Assembly: GCA_045599645.1 (NCBI GenBank)
Contig: JAZRWI010000089.1
Span: 36,435-100,434 of the forward strand
From: RUG334 sp045599645
Lineage (GTDB): Bacteria; Muiribacteriota; Ozemobacteria; Ozemobacterales; Ozemobacteraceae
Direction of reading: 5' to 3'
Length of the DNA stretch: 64,000 nt
Below are positions 44,191 to 52,067 of this stretch, in pieces; position 1 is the first letter of the stretch; each line of letters opens with the position of its first letter. The notes under the pieces were generated by a model that saw only the letters and a program-made list of their open reading frames with translations, was not told where the DNA came from and did not search any database. The translations under genes were made by a program, and so were the position numbers.

Positions 44191-44725
44191 TTAAGTAGGT
44201 GTGTGGTTTGCCAGCGTAGGTTTTTGCTTGGCGAAAGTAAGCAGGAAAACCTCCCTTGGTCCCTCCTTGGGAAGGAGGGTTAGAAGTGAAATAGCCGATG
44301 AGCAGGGCAAATAACCGATTTTTTAGCCTCGGTTTAAGTAGGTGTGTGGTTTGCCAGCGTAGTTTTTTTGCTTGGCGAAAGTTAGCAGGAAAACCTCCCT
44401 TGGTCCCTCCTTGGGAAGGAGGGTTAGAAGAGAAATAGCCGATGAGCAGGGCAAATAACCGATTTTTTAGCCTCGGTTTAAGTAAGTGTGTGGTTTGCCA
44501 GCGTAGGTTTTTGCTTGGCGAAAGTAAGCAGGAAAACCTCCCTTGGTCCCTCTGGGAGAGGCTGTCTGAAAACTCGATTTTATGCATTCAAAACAAATTC
44601 CTTCTAAAATCAAAACCCTCCCTACCCTCCCTTAAAAAGGGAGGTTTTTAGGAATCTACTGTATATCGGGATTTTTACAAATTTCTAGTTTTGGGACAGC
44701 CTCTGGGAAGGAGGGTTAGAAGCAC
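44161..44725. repeat. Tandem triplication of a ~143-bp unit
   Basis: Copies start with AGGGCAAATAACCG at 44161, 44304 and 44448 (spacings 143 and 144 bp). Each holds GGTGTGTGGTTTGCCAGCG (copy 3: GTAAGTGTGTGG) and the palindromic stretch CCTCCCTTGGTCCCTCC. The first copy begins inside the glycosyltransferase gene. The third is interrupted by the inserted element at 44558-44703. The remaining 44726-44790 shows nothing recognisable. Confidence 0.9.
44558..44703. mobile_element. 146-bp MITE nested in the third tandem repeat
   Basis: Ends are inverted repeats: GAGGCTGTC at the left and GACAGCCTC at the right, with the similarity extending inward (GAAAACT / AGTTTTGGG). It is flanked by a 5-bp target duplication TGGGA (44553-44557 and 44704-44708). 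The uninterrupted site is visible in copies 1 and 2, which shows the insertion. Inside is a hairpin CCTCCCTT/AAGGGAGG. No transposase is encoded, so it must have been mobilised in trans. Confidence 0.88.
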
Positions 44726-44790
44726 AGATTTTAATCTGCAGACCTTTGCATAGCTGAGAATAGCTTAGAGTAAGACAGAAACAATCTAAT

Positions 44791-44851
44791 ACCGAGGCCC
44801 AAAAATCGGCCTGCTTGTCTTGATATCTGCCTTTATCCTGTTATCCGTTGC
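44791..44851. repeat. Inverted-repeat arm, right (abuts J/TPR gene stop)
   Basis: Inverse-complement partner of 44129-44190; it ends one base before the stop codon of the minus-strand gene. It contains the short dyad CCGAGGCCCAAAAATCGG, which could act as a weak terminator. Confidence 0.65.
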
Positions 44852-46243
44852 TTACTTTTTCTTCTTGCGGAGGCGGACGCGGATGGCCTGGGAGGCGGCG
44901 TTGTCATCGAGGCCGGTGATAGTCTTGGTTTCGTAGAGAACATCAAGGCCTACAGCAAGGTTAGCCATGGTTTCTTCTGTTAATGCTGAGAATGGGAAGA
45001 AAACATCGTTTCCGTCAGCACCCTTTATGAGGCCAAGTTTCTTCTTTTCGTCGAACTTGGTTATTTTGCCAGGCATAACTTCTGCTTCTGTTGGAGTGCC
45101 AATTTTTTCCACATCTACAGCAACAGGACTCATTTTGTCTTTTACAATGCCGAATCTGACTGCATCGCCTTTTTTGAGGTCTGCTTCCTTTTCATTTTTG
45201 ATGGCAGTGTAATGCAGAAGAACTTCCGGATATTGTTCGCAGGTAACAACACCTAGACCGGATTCCTTGTTATACCATTTTACAGTGCCTTCAGCGTAAG
45301 CGTCCGGACTTGGGTCATAGGTCATTTCTTCAACTGTCTGGCCAATTTCCTTGCGGACAGCTTCTATCTGGGTAATAAGCTGTCTTACTTCAGGCTGGTT
45401 CGGGTCGATCTTCAAGCTGTCGTGGAAGGTCTGGACAGCCATGCCGAGAAGGCGTTTCTTGAAATAAACGAGGCCTAATTCCATGAGAGATGGAGCGTTG
45501 CCTGGTTTAATGCGCAGAGCTTCGATAAGATGGCTTTCTGCTTCGCCCAGCATATCCATTTCGGACATGATTCCACCGGCTTCTCTGTGGAAGGCTGCAT
45601 TGTATGGATATCTCTTGAGAAGCTGCTGATATGTATCGAGAGCTTCTTCGAAGAATTTCATGTGACGGTATATGTCACCGAGCTGTTCCATAGCTTCAGC
45701 GTTCTTGGGGTCAACCTTAAGTAGTTCCTTGAATTCTTCGGCAGCTTTTGTGTAGTTTTCTTCAGCGTTTTCTTCTTCATGTAGAAGTCCGTATATGTCG
45801 CCAAGATAACGATGGAAGAAGCCTTGACGCTGGCCTGTTTCCAAACCCTGCTTGTAATATCTGAGGGATGCTTTCAGGTCACCTTTTAGTCTGCAGACAA
45901 GACCCATGGTTTCATAGTAGTCCGGTTCACCGGGGTTCTGGTTCATGCACCAGTTCAGCTTTTCTTCTGCGCCTTCGAGATCACGGTTTTCCAAATCATA
46001 AACCGCTTCCTGATACTGTTCGTTGACCAGTTCAAGAAATTCGCCTAATTCCATGTCATAGGTTTCTCTTTGGTCTTCGTCTGATAAAATGTCTAAAACC
46101 TGTTTAAGCTGTTTTAGTTTGGGGATGTTTGCCAGTGGTGAATCCGAAGAGAATAATTCGTTGTATTTCTTTCTGTAGGCAGCAGAGACTTCGTCAAAGG
46201 TTGCGAAGTTGGGAACGCCCATAAGCTGATAGTAGTTTAGCAT
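44852..46243 (-). CDS. J-like / TPR / double cold-shock-domain fusion protein
   Basis: The 463-residue protein has an unusual architecture. Residues 1-70 look like a DnaJ J-domain (NYYQLMGVPNFATFDEVSAAY, then LSDEDQRETYD) but lack the HPD triad that stimulates DnaK. About six TPR units (about 75-310) follow, a protein-protein scaffold. The C-terminal third carries two cold-shock-type OB folds: EGTVKWYNKESGLGVVT near 317 and GKITKFDEKKKLGLI with DVFFPFS near 395-420. The last residues are strongly basic (RLRKKKK). Together this suggests an RNA- or ssDNA-binding scaffold, not a classical co-chaperone. It is transcribed divergently from the FecR-domain gene. Confidence 0.85.
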   Translation of the reverse strand: MLNYYQLMGVPNFATFDEVSAAYRKKYNELFSSDSPLANIPKLKQLKQVLDILSDEDQRETYDMELGEFLELVNEQYQEAVYDLENRDLEGAEEKLNWCMNQNPGEPDYYETMGLVCRLKGDLKASLRYYKQGLETGQRQGFFHRYLGDIYGLLHEEENAEENYTKAAEEFKELLKVDPKNAEAMEQLGDIYRHMKFFEEALDTYQQLLKRYPYNAAFHREAGGIMSEMDMLGEAESHLIEALRIKPGNAPSLMELGLVYFKKRLLGMAVQTFHDSLKIDPNQPEVRQLITQIEAVRKEIGQTVEEMTYDPSPDAYAEGTVKWYNKESGLGVVTCEQYPEVLLHYTAIKNEKEADLKKGDAVRFGIVKDKMSPVAVDVEKIGTPTEAEVMPGKITKFDEKKKLGLIKGADGNDVFFPFSALTEETMANLAVGLDVLYETKTITGLDDNAASQAIRVRLRKKKK

Positions 46244-46280
46244 GAGTTATAAATTGTCCTGCGAAAAGTTTTGTAAAGGT

Positions 46281-46330
46281 ATTATAACATTTTGCACTGT
46301 ATTGTACAATTTTTAAATTTAGGGTATGAT
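46281..46330. promoter_or_regulatory. Symmetric divergent promoters sharing a palindromic -35 region
   Basis: Plus strand: TTGTAC (46302-46307), 17 bp, TATGAT (46325-46330), for the FecR gene. Minus strand: TTGTAC (complement of 46304-46309), 17 bp, TATAAT (complement of 46281-46286), for the J/TPR gene. The -35 boxes overlap by four bases inside the perfect palindrome ATTGTACAAT (46301-46310). Confidence 0.7.
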
Positions 46331-46380
46331 GTTACGGTGTTTCTACTGTTTTTTTATGACTTTCTATAGCGGAGCTATCT

Positions 46381-47604
46381 GTGAATAAACTTAGATTAAC
46401 TACTGTATTATTGCTGTTAGTGCTTGTGGCATCAGGTGTTTATGCCCAGCATAATAAATATTACTTCTATCATTTTGGTGGTCGTGCTGTGCTTTCACGC
46501 ACGCAAGGCTCTACATGGCTTGCTCTTCAGCCTGGTCAGCCAATGGAATTGCATCCTGGCGACATAATAAATGTCGAAGGCGATGGCCGTGGTGAAATCA
46601 ATTTCCCTGATGGCACCTCTGTAAGAATGAAAAATAATGCTATGGTCACACTGGACCGCTACGGCATCAACCTGAGGATGGGCTATGTCTGGCTTAATGT
46701 CAGACGCAGCGCTGATATGTTCAAGGTTATCACTCCGAAGGGCTCCTGCAGCGTATTGGGAACTTCCTTTGATGTTGATGTTGATAAGTATGGGAAAGCG
46801 CGTGTAAGAGTTTTTCAGGGTATCGTTGCTGTGAGAGCCTCTGATGATAAGCGTAATAAGCAGCTTGTTCTTCAGGCAGGCATGCATACCTTGCTTGGCG
46901 ATTCAACTAAGGTTGCTGATAAGCCTGATAAGTTCCAGCATCAGAGCATAGAAGCAGCTTTACACAGTGAATGGGAACAGAAGAATGTTTATACAGGCAT
47001 TACCCAGATGAGACCCGGCAACACCTCTGCTGCAGAAGAATACGCTGCTAAGCACAACGAAGACGCTAATATTCCCTCTGCTCCTGTTGTTACTTCTGAT
47101 GGTTTCCTTCCGTTAATCCGCAAGGATGACAAGATTGAAATGGAATTCAAGCCTATTGAAAAGATTCTTGAAAATGAACCGGGCACTGAAAGCGAAGAAG
47201 GAAAAATCAAGATAATGGCGCGTCAGCGCTCTGAATTTGCAGAAATGCTCAGACAGCAGCAACTGGAACGTGACTCTGTAATAGGTTTCAGTATTCCTGA
47301 AAAGAAGGACATGATGAAGGATGGTCATGCTCTTTCCTTTGGCGAATCAAGCAGAACCTCTGAAAATATTACTGATTACGCTTCTTTGGAACGTGAATAT
47401 TCTTTGTTGAGAAACAGATTGCTCAGGGTTCAGAGCCAGATCAGGCAAAAAGAAATGGAAATCGGGGCACTTTGTTCCAAGAATGACCCTTCAACAGGTA
47501 ATAAACTTAAGATTAGAAATGCACAGAACAGTCTGATGGAACTGCGTTCTGAAAGCCGCATTGTAACTGCTAAGCTTCGTGAGTTACAACACAAAAAGAA
47601 GTGA
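46381..47604 (+). CDS. Secreted FecR-domain protein
   Basis: The 407-residue protein begins with GTG, preceded by a GCGGAG ribosome site. A signal peptide (about 1-22, ending VYA-Q) sends it across the inner membrane. Residues about 33-170 form a FecR-like beta domain (LQPGQPMELHPGDIINV, INFPDGTSVRMKNNAMV, VITPKGSCSVLGTSFDV). In FecR proteins this domain senses or binds at the envelope. No sigma factor or TonB receptor is adjacent, so it is not a classical FecIR system. The rest is charged and helical, ending in a coiled coil (about 335-405). It is a likely structural envelope protein. Confidence 0.8.
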   Translation: MNKLRLTTVLLLLVLVASGVYAQHNKYYFYHFGGRAVLSRTQGSTWLALQPGQPMELHPGDIINVEGDGRGEINFPDGTSVRMKNNAMVTLDRYGINLRMGYVWLNVRRSADMFKVITPKGSCSVLGTSFDVDVDKYGKARVRVFQGIVAVRASDDKRNKQLVLQAGMHTLLGDSTKVADKPDKFQHQSIEAALHSEWEQKNVYTGITQMRPGNTSAAEEYAAKHNEDANIPSAPVVTSDGFLPLIRKDDKIEMEFKPIEKILENEPGTESEEGKIKIMARQRSEFAEMLRQQQLERDSVIGFSIPEKKDMMKDGHALSFGESSRTSENITDYASLEREYSLLRNRLLRVQSQIRQKEMEIGALCSKNDPSTGNKLKIRNAQNSLMELRSESRIVTAKLRELQHKKK

Positions 47605-47630
47605 TAATGCAACTTTTTTACTAAAAACCG

Positions 47631-47659
47631 TTGACAAGTTTTGATTCTATCGTTATGAT
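47631..47659 (+). promoter_or_regulatory. Consensus sigma-70 promoter of the HU gene
   Basis: TTGACA (47631-47636), an exact 17-bp spacer and TATGAT (47654-47659). A GGGAG ribosome site precedes the GTG start at 47707. Confidence 0.9.
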
Positions 47660-47706
47660 TCAAATTGTTGAGTCCTATAAATTACTTCAAAAGGGAGAAA
47701 TCTTAA

Positions 47707-47991
47707 GTGAAAAAGATCGAATTGGTTCGCGAAATCGCTAAAACTGCTGAAATGACTCAGGCTCAGGCTGCTAAGGCTCTTGATGCAACTCTTGCTATTA
47801 TTAAGGCTGCTCTTAAGAACAAAGATGACGTTCGCCTTGTTGGCTTTGGTTCTTTCAAGGTTAACACCAGAAAAGCTCGCACTGGCATCAACCCACAGAC
47901 CAAAAAGTCTATCAAGATTCCTGCTTGCAATGTAGCTAAGTTCGTTCCAGGCAAAGAACTTCGCGAAATGGTAAATTCTAAGAAGAAATAA
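47707..47991 (+). CDS. HU-family nucleoid DNA-binding protein
   Basis: The 94-residue DNA-bending protein has a GTG start with GGGAG upstream. The fold is complete: an N-terminal helical dimerisation region (ELVREIAKTAEMTQAQAAKAL), the VRLVGFGSFKVNTRKARTG segment at about 42-60, and the beta-arm with NPQTKKSIKIPA near 62-73 that inserts in the minor groove. The final KELREMVN helix is typical of HU. Strong promoter, own terminator and biased codons fit an abundant protein. Confidence 0.95.
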   Translation: MKKIELVREIAKTAEMTQAQAAKALDATLAIIKAALKNKDDVRLVGFGSFKVNTRKARTGINPQTKKSIKIPACNVAKFVPGKELREMVNSKKK

Positions 47992-48006
47992 TCTTTGAAT
48001 AAAAAA

Positions 48007-48039
48007 GGTCGCTTCAAAATCTTTGGAGCGGCCTTTTTT
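48007..48039 (+). terminator. Intrinsic terminator of the HU gene
   Basis: GGTCGCTTC pairs with GGAGCGGCC (G-U pairs included) across a short AT-rich loop, followed by seven T. Confidence 0.85.
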
Positions 48040-48095
48040 ATTTGCTTAAAATATTGCTTGTAAAGTACCTCTATTTTGGTTAAACTTTTAGCATT

Positions 48096-49766
48096 ATGAG
48101 TATACCAAAGAAACGCTTAGGCGATATCCTAATAGATTGCAATCTTATTACTGAAGATCAGCTGAAGGAAGCTTTGACCTTTCAGAAGGAGAACGGGCTG
48201 AAGCTCGGTGAAGCTCTTTCCCAGATGGGTCTTGTTACAGAAGACGATATTATTTGGGCCTTAGGTAACCAGTTGAATATTTCATTTATTCATCTCAGCC
48301 CCGATATCGTAAATCCTGAAGTTACAAAGCTTATAGCATCTGATTTTGCTCGCGATTACAGACTTATGCCTCTCTATAAAGCAGGCAACGAAATCAGTGT
48401 CTGTATGGTTGACCCACTTGATTCAAGACCAATAGAATATCTTGAAGGCAAATTCGGCGCTATAGTTTCAATTTCTATTTGTACTGCTTTTGACTTTGAG
48501 CAGACCTTTAATGCTGTTTACGGCCCATTAGATGTAAATAATGCCAGTGGTGTTGACACAACATCACCTTCAGAAGCCGAAACAAAACAGATGGAACAGG
48601 GCATTCCACGTGGTATGGAAGGCTCTGAAAAGATTATTAACTATATTCTCGGCCAGGCTATCATCAACAACGTTGACCGCATCCATTTCGAACCTTCTGA
48701 TAAGGGTGTTTTGATACGTTTCAGATCCAACAATGTTTTGAACCGCAAGATTGAAATACCTGTTAAGGTTCATCATGATGTCATAACCAGACTTAAGAAG
48801 CTTTCCCAGCTTTCTGACAGTGATATGGAACGTGAAGGCGGCGTAATTGTAGGCCACTTCAAGGTTAATGTTTCTGACAGACAGATTAATATTCAGTCTA
48901 TTTTCTACCCGACAGTAAACGGGGAAATGGTTATCCTGCACCTGAGCGACCTTGCTTCTTTGGTAGAACAGATTGCACGCACTGGTAAGGAAGCAATCGG
49001 CCGTATTCTCAATGCCGTTCAGACTACTCATGGTATACTCTATGTCAGCGGTCCTAGAGAATCCGGTAGAACAACTACTCAATACTGTATTATCAGCAGC
49101 TATGATTCAGAAAAGCATAAGCTGGTTACTATTGAAGATCCGGTTATTTCTACTCTTCCGAATATTACTCAGCTTCAGGTTGGTTCTGGCGATATAAAGA
49201 CAGCATTAGAAGGCTTGAAATTGTCTTTGATGCTTGATGCCGATGTTGTCTACGTTGATAAGACAGACAGCAAGGAATTGCTTGAGGAAATGTGCTATGC
49301 CGCTCTTGGTGGCAAGACTGTTCTTACCGGCCTTTTGGCTTATGATGCTGCCAGCAGTATTATAAAGCTTTTGGATACCGGTGTAGACCCTGTTCTTATC
49401 GTATCCTCACTTTGCGGCTTCGTAAATCAGCGTCTGATTCGTATGTTGTGTCCAAATTGTAAGCAGGAAGCAGAAGTTCCTGAAGAATTAAAGGAATATA
49501 TCGAATTAGACGAAGATAAAAACAAGAAGATTTATAAAGCCTGTGGCTGTGATGTTTGTAAACAGACTGGTTACGTAGGTAAAATGCTTGTTACAGAATT
49601 CATCCCGTCTACATCAAGATTGAGACAGATGATTATGAATAAGCAGTCATACCTCGACTTCTCTAACTTTGCTCGTAAGCAGGGTATCAAGAGTATTGAA
49701 AAAGAAGCTCTCGACCTTGTTTTGAAGGGAATTACTTCCGCAGACGAATTTATGAGGCTTTTCTAA
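48096..49766 (+). CDS. PilB/GspE-like type IV pilus ATPase with degenerate active site
   Basis: 556 residues, arranged like the pilus extension motor PilB. The N-terminal MshEN domain (about 1-145) keeps two RLGxxL...L...AL..Q motifs that bind c-di-GMP in this family (RLGDIL from residue 7, and KLGEAL in the second half). The C-terminal part follows the secretion ATPase fold and keeps a zinc-type cysteine cluster (CPNC near 452, CGCDVC near 484). The nucleotide site is altered. Walker A is GPRESGRTT, with Arg for the essential Lys. The Walker B region VGEIRD is VDKTDS. The His box TLHTNDA is GLLAYDA. Catalysis is therefore doubtful, and a c-di-GMP-responsive regulator or partner subunit is possible. 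The start is four bases after an AGC, with no clear ribosome site. PilT follows by 3 bp. Confidence 0.85.
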   Translation: MSIPKKRLGDILIDCNLITEDQLKEALTFQKENGLKLGEALSQMGLVTEDDIIWALGNQLNISFIHLSPDIVNPEVTKLIASDFARDYRLMPLYKAGNEISVCMVDPLDSRPIEYLEGKFGAIVSISICTAFDFEQTFNAVYGPLDVNNASGVDTTSPSEAETKQMEQGIPRGMEGSEKIINYILGQAIINNVDRIHFEPSDKGVLIRFRSNNVLNRKIEIPVKVHHDVITRLKKLSQLSDSDMEREGGVIVGHFKVNVSDRQINIQSIFYPTVNGEMVILHLSDLASLVEQIARTGKEAIGRILNAVQTTHGILYVSGPRESGRTTTQYCIISSYDSEKHKLVTIEDPVISTLPNITQLQVGSGDIKTALEGLKLSLMLDADVVYVDKTDSKELLEEMCYAALGGKTVLTGLLAYDAASSIIKLLDTGVDPVLIVSSLCGFVNQRLIRMLCPNCKQEAEVPEELKEYIELDEDKNKKIYKACGCDVCKQTGYVGKMLVTEFIPSTSRLRQMIMNKQSYLDFSNFARKQGIKSIEKEALDLVLKGITSADEFMRLF

Positions 49767-49769
49767 TTT

Positions 49770-51197
49770 ATGGGTGATAATTTTTTCGGAAAATTATTTG
49801 GCGGAGATGACAAAAATAAACCAGCAGGCACTGGGAACGCCCCAAGGCCGACTCCTCCTGCTACAATGCCTCCGAGACCGATAAATCCAGCTATTGCTAA
49901 TTATCAGCCTCCTAAGCCTCCGACACCATCGGCTCCACCACCTCCACGTCCGATGGGAGGTGCTCCGGCGCCTCGTCCAATGCCGCAACGTCCTGCACCA
50001 CCTCGTCCACCATTGAATACTGATGTAATGGGTGGTATGGGAGGAATGGGCGGCGATGCTTTTGCTTCACCTCCATTGCCACCAAAGCCTGCAGAACCTA
50101 TCAGCAGCGGTAAATCTGACATTCAGGAAGGCGAACTCACTATTGACGATCTTCTGAAGATGATTGTTGATAAGGCCGGGTCAGACCTTCATCTTACAGT
50201 TGGTTCACCGCCTATGCTGAGACTTCAGGGTAAGCTTTGGCCAACTGATTTGCCAGAACTGACTCCGAAGGAAATCCGCCGTCTTGTTTACAATTTCTTG
50301 TCAAACGACCAGCGCGAAAAGCTCGAAAAAGACCTGGAACTGGATATTTCCTACGAATTAAAGGGAGTGGCCCGTTACCGCTGTAACGTCTTTTTTACAA
50401 GACTGGGTATGGGAGCTGTATTCCGTGTTATTCCAACACGTATCAAGACTCTTGCAGAATTGAGACTGCCACCTGTTCTTGGTGATCTGGCCCGCCGCAC
50501 AAAGGGTTTGATTCTTGTTACCGGACCTACTGGTTCAGGTAAGTCAACAACTCTTGCAGCAATGGTTGACCAGGTTAACAGTGAACGACAGGACCACATT
50601 CTCACTATTGAAGACCCAATAGAATTTGTTCACAAGCATAAGCAATGCATTGTAAACCAGCGTGAAATCGGTCCTAATACCAAATCCTTCGCCAATGCGC
50701 TGCGCTCAGCACTCCGTGAAGACCCTGACATTATTCTGGTCGGCGAAATGCGTGACTATGAAACTATTTCTCTCGCAGTAACTGCAGCAGAAACAGGTCA
50801 CTTGGTATTTGCAACCTTGCATACTCCATCAGCTGCACAGTCTGTTGACCGTATTGTCGACGTTTTCCCTGCACACCAGCAGGATCAGATTAGAACTCAG
50901 TTGGCAGACGCGTTACAGGGAATTATTGCCCAGCAGCTTATTCCTACTATTGATGGCCAGCGCCGTGAATGTGCTCTCGAAATCATGATTAACACTCCGG
51001 CTGTTGCAAACCTTATTCGCGATAACAAGACATTCCAGTTGCCGTCTATCATGCAGACCAGCAAACAATCTGGTATGCAGACCATGGACCAGTCACTGAT
51101 GGACCTTGTAAAATCACGAAAGATAAGCCCTCAGGAAGCCTATCGAAGAGCCTTTGACAAGAAAGCCTTCGAACAATACAAACCTAGAGACTACTAA
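49770..51197 (+). CDS. pilT: PilT twitching-motility retraction ATPase with Pro-rich extension
   Basis: 475 residues; powers retraction of type IV pili. Residues about 125-475 are a complete PilT: Walker A GPTGSGKSTT near 250, the acidic EDPIEFVH near 280, DIILVGEMRDYETI near 322 and FATLHTPSAAQSVDRIVDVF near 348. All catalytic residues are intact, in contrast to the neighbour. Ordinary PilT is about 345-370 residues. Here about 100 extra N-terminal residues rich in Pro, Ala, Gly and Met (PPPPRPMGG, GGMGGMGG) precede it, starting with DNFFGKLFGGDD. The gene begins 3 bp after the PilB-like gene and shares its transcript. Confidence 0.93.
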   Translation: MGDNFFGKLFGGDDKNKPAGTGNAPRPTPPATMPPRPINPAIANYQPPKPPTPSAPPPPRPMGGAPAPRPMPQRPAPPRPPLNTDVMGGMGGMGGDAFASPPLPPKPAEPISSGKSDIQEGELTIDDLLKMIVDKAGSDLHLTVGSPPMLRLQGKLWPTDLPELTPKEIRRLVYNFLSNDQREKLEKDLELDISYELKGVARYRCNVFFTRLGMGAVFRVIPTRIKTLAELRLPPVLGDLARRTKGLILVTGPTGSGKSTTLAAMVDQVNSERQDHILTIEDPIEFVHKHKQCIVNQREIGPNTKSFANALRSALREDPDIILVGEMRDYETISLAVTAAETGHLVFATLHTPSAAQSVDRIVDVFPAHQQDQIRTQLADALQGIIAQQLIPTIDGQRRECALEIMINTPAVANLIRDNKTFQLPSIMQTSKQSGMQTMDQSLMDLVKSRKISPQEAYRRAFDKKAFEQYKPRDY

Positions 51198-51200
51198 CAC

Positions 51201-51225
51201 GAAAGCCCGTTTTAAACGGGCTTTC
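51201..51225 (+). terminator. Intrinsic terminator after pilT
   Basis: GAAAGCCCGTTT pairs with AAACGGGCTTTC. Four bases after the pilT stop, the dyad runs into a short TTC/TTAA tail, so it is a moderate terminator. Confidence 0.75.
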
Positions 51226-51253
51226 TTAATTATTACTGAAAGAAAAACTGTTT

Positions 51254-51796
51254 ATGTTATTGGAATTTGATGATTTATTACTTTACACTTTAAATGCTGA
51301 GGAGTTGTCTCTCTGGATAAATGATTTACCTGAATTGGAAAAGAAGCTTAACGGTCAATACTGTGCAGAACCAATGGAAGGTATATTCAGAGAGGTTGTT
51401 CAGTCGCAGCTTATTCTTGCTATGGCTGATACTGCAGAAAACTGGCTGTGGTATACATTCTGGTTTTTAATAAGAAAGTCAGATCGTAAAATAATCGGTT
51501 CTCTTGTTTTTAAGGGAAAACCAGGTGATAATGCTGGTGATGTTGAGATTGGCTATGGTTTAGGCAAGGAATTCGAACATAAAGGATATATGACAAAGGC
51601 TGTAAATGCTTTATGCGATTGGGCAAAGAAACAGTCAGGTGTAAAGAGAATTATAGCTGAAACAGATCTTGATGGCCTGCCTTCCCAGCGATTGCTGCAA
51701 AGATGCGGTTTTTCACTATTTAAAAAGGATACTGCTTCAACCTGGTGGGAATTAATACCTGATAAAAATATGTTCCACATTACAATTACGCCATAG
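51254..51796 (+). CDS. GNAT N-acetyltransferase (RimJ/RimL type)
   Basis: The 180-residue protein fits the Acetyltransf_3 (ribosomal-protein/peptide Nalpha-acetyltransferase) group. WYTFWFLIRKSDRKIIGSLVFKG (about 75-97) is the central beta sheet. VEIGYGLGKEFEHKGYMTKAVNALCDWA (about 104-131) includes the acetyl-CoA-binding loop, and SQRLLQRCGF near 150 is the final conserved helix. The substrate cannot be told. The final residues after about 170 coincide in another frame with a remnant of an L,D-transpeptidase gene, so the natural C-terminus may have been altered by a recombination joint near 51765. Confidence 0.85.
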   Translation: MLLEFDDLLLYTLNAEELSLWINDLPELEKKLNGQYCAEPMEGIFREVVQSQLILAMADTAENWLWYTFWFLIRKSDRKIIGSLVFKGKPGDNAGDVEIGYGLGKEFEHKGYMTKAVNALCDWAKKQSGVKRIIAETDLDGLPSQRLLQRCGFSLFKKDTASTWWELIPDKNMFHITITP

Positions 51797-51960
51797 CAAT
51801 TGATTATAACAAAGAAAATATTTATGGAAAAGGTAATGGTATTTTTATACATTGCCAAGGTTATAAACCATATACTTGGGGTTGTGTCGCAATTCCAGAA
51901 GAAGATATGCTGGCTTTAATAAAAGAAGTGGATAAAGATACAAAGGTTTGCATTTTTTAA
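51766..51960 (+). pseudogene. C-terminal remnant of a YkuD-type L,D-transpeptidase
   Basis: A frame open from 51766 and ending at TAA 51960 encodes about 64 residues without a start codon. It reads HYNYAIAIDYN, then GKGNGIFIHC and TWGCVAIPEEDM. These are the last strands of the YkuD/L,D-transpeptidase catalytic domain, including the Cys of the (S/T)xGC active site and the His upstream. The N-terminal two-thirds is absent. The fragment overlaps the end of the acetyltransferase gene in a different frame, so it is a deletion remnant. Confidence 0.75.
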
Positions 51961-52007
51961 TTTATAACGCGCTATGCATATTAAACCATCAATTAAATAG
52001 ATGGGTA

Positions 52008-52037
52008 TTGAATAGTTTATTCTAGTGAGTATATAAT
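52008..52037 (+). promoter_or_regulatory. Sigma-70 promoter of the STAS/phosphatase operon
   Basis: TTGAAT (52008-52013), an 18-bp spacer and TATAAT (52032-52037), followed by a GCAGGAG ribosome site before the ATG at 52068. Confidence 0.7.
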
Positions 52038-52067
52038 TTGTAATATATTAAGCAGGAGAAATAGAAA

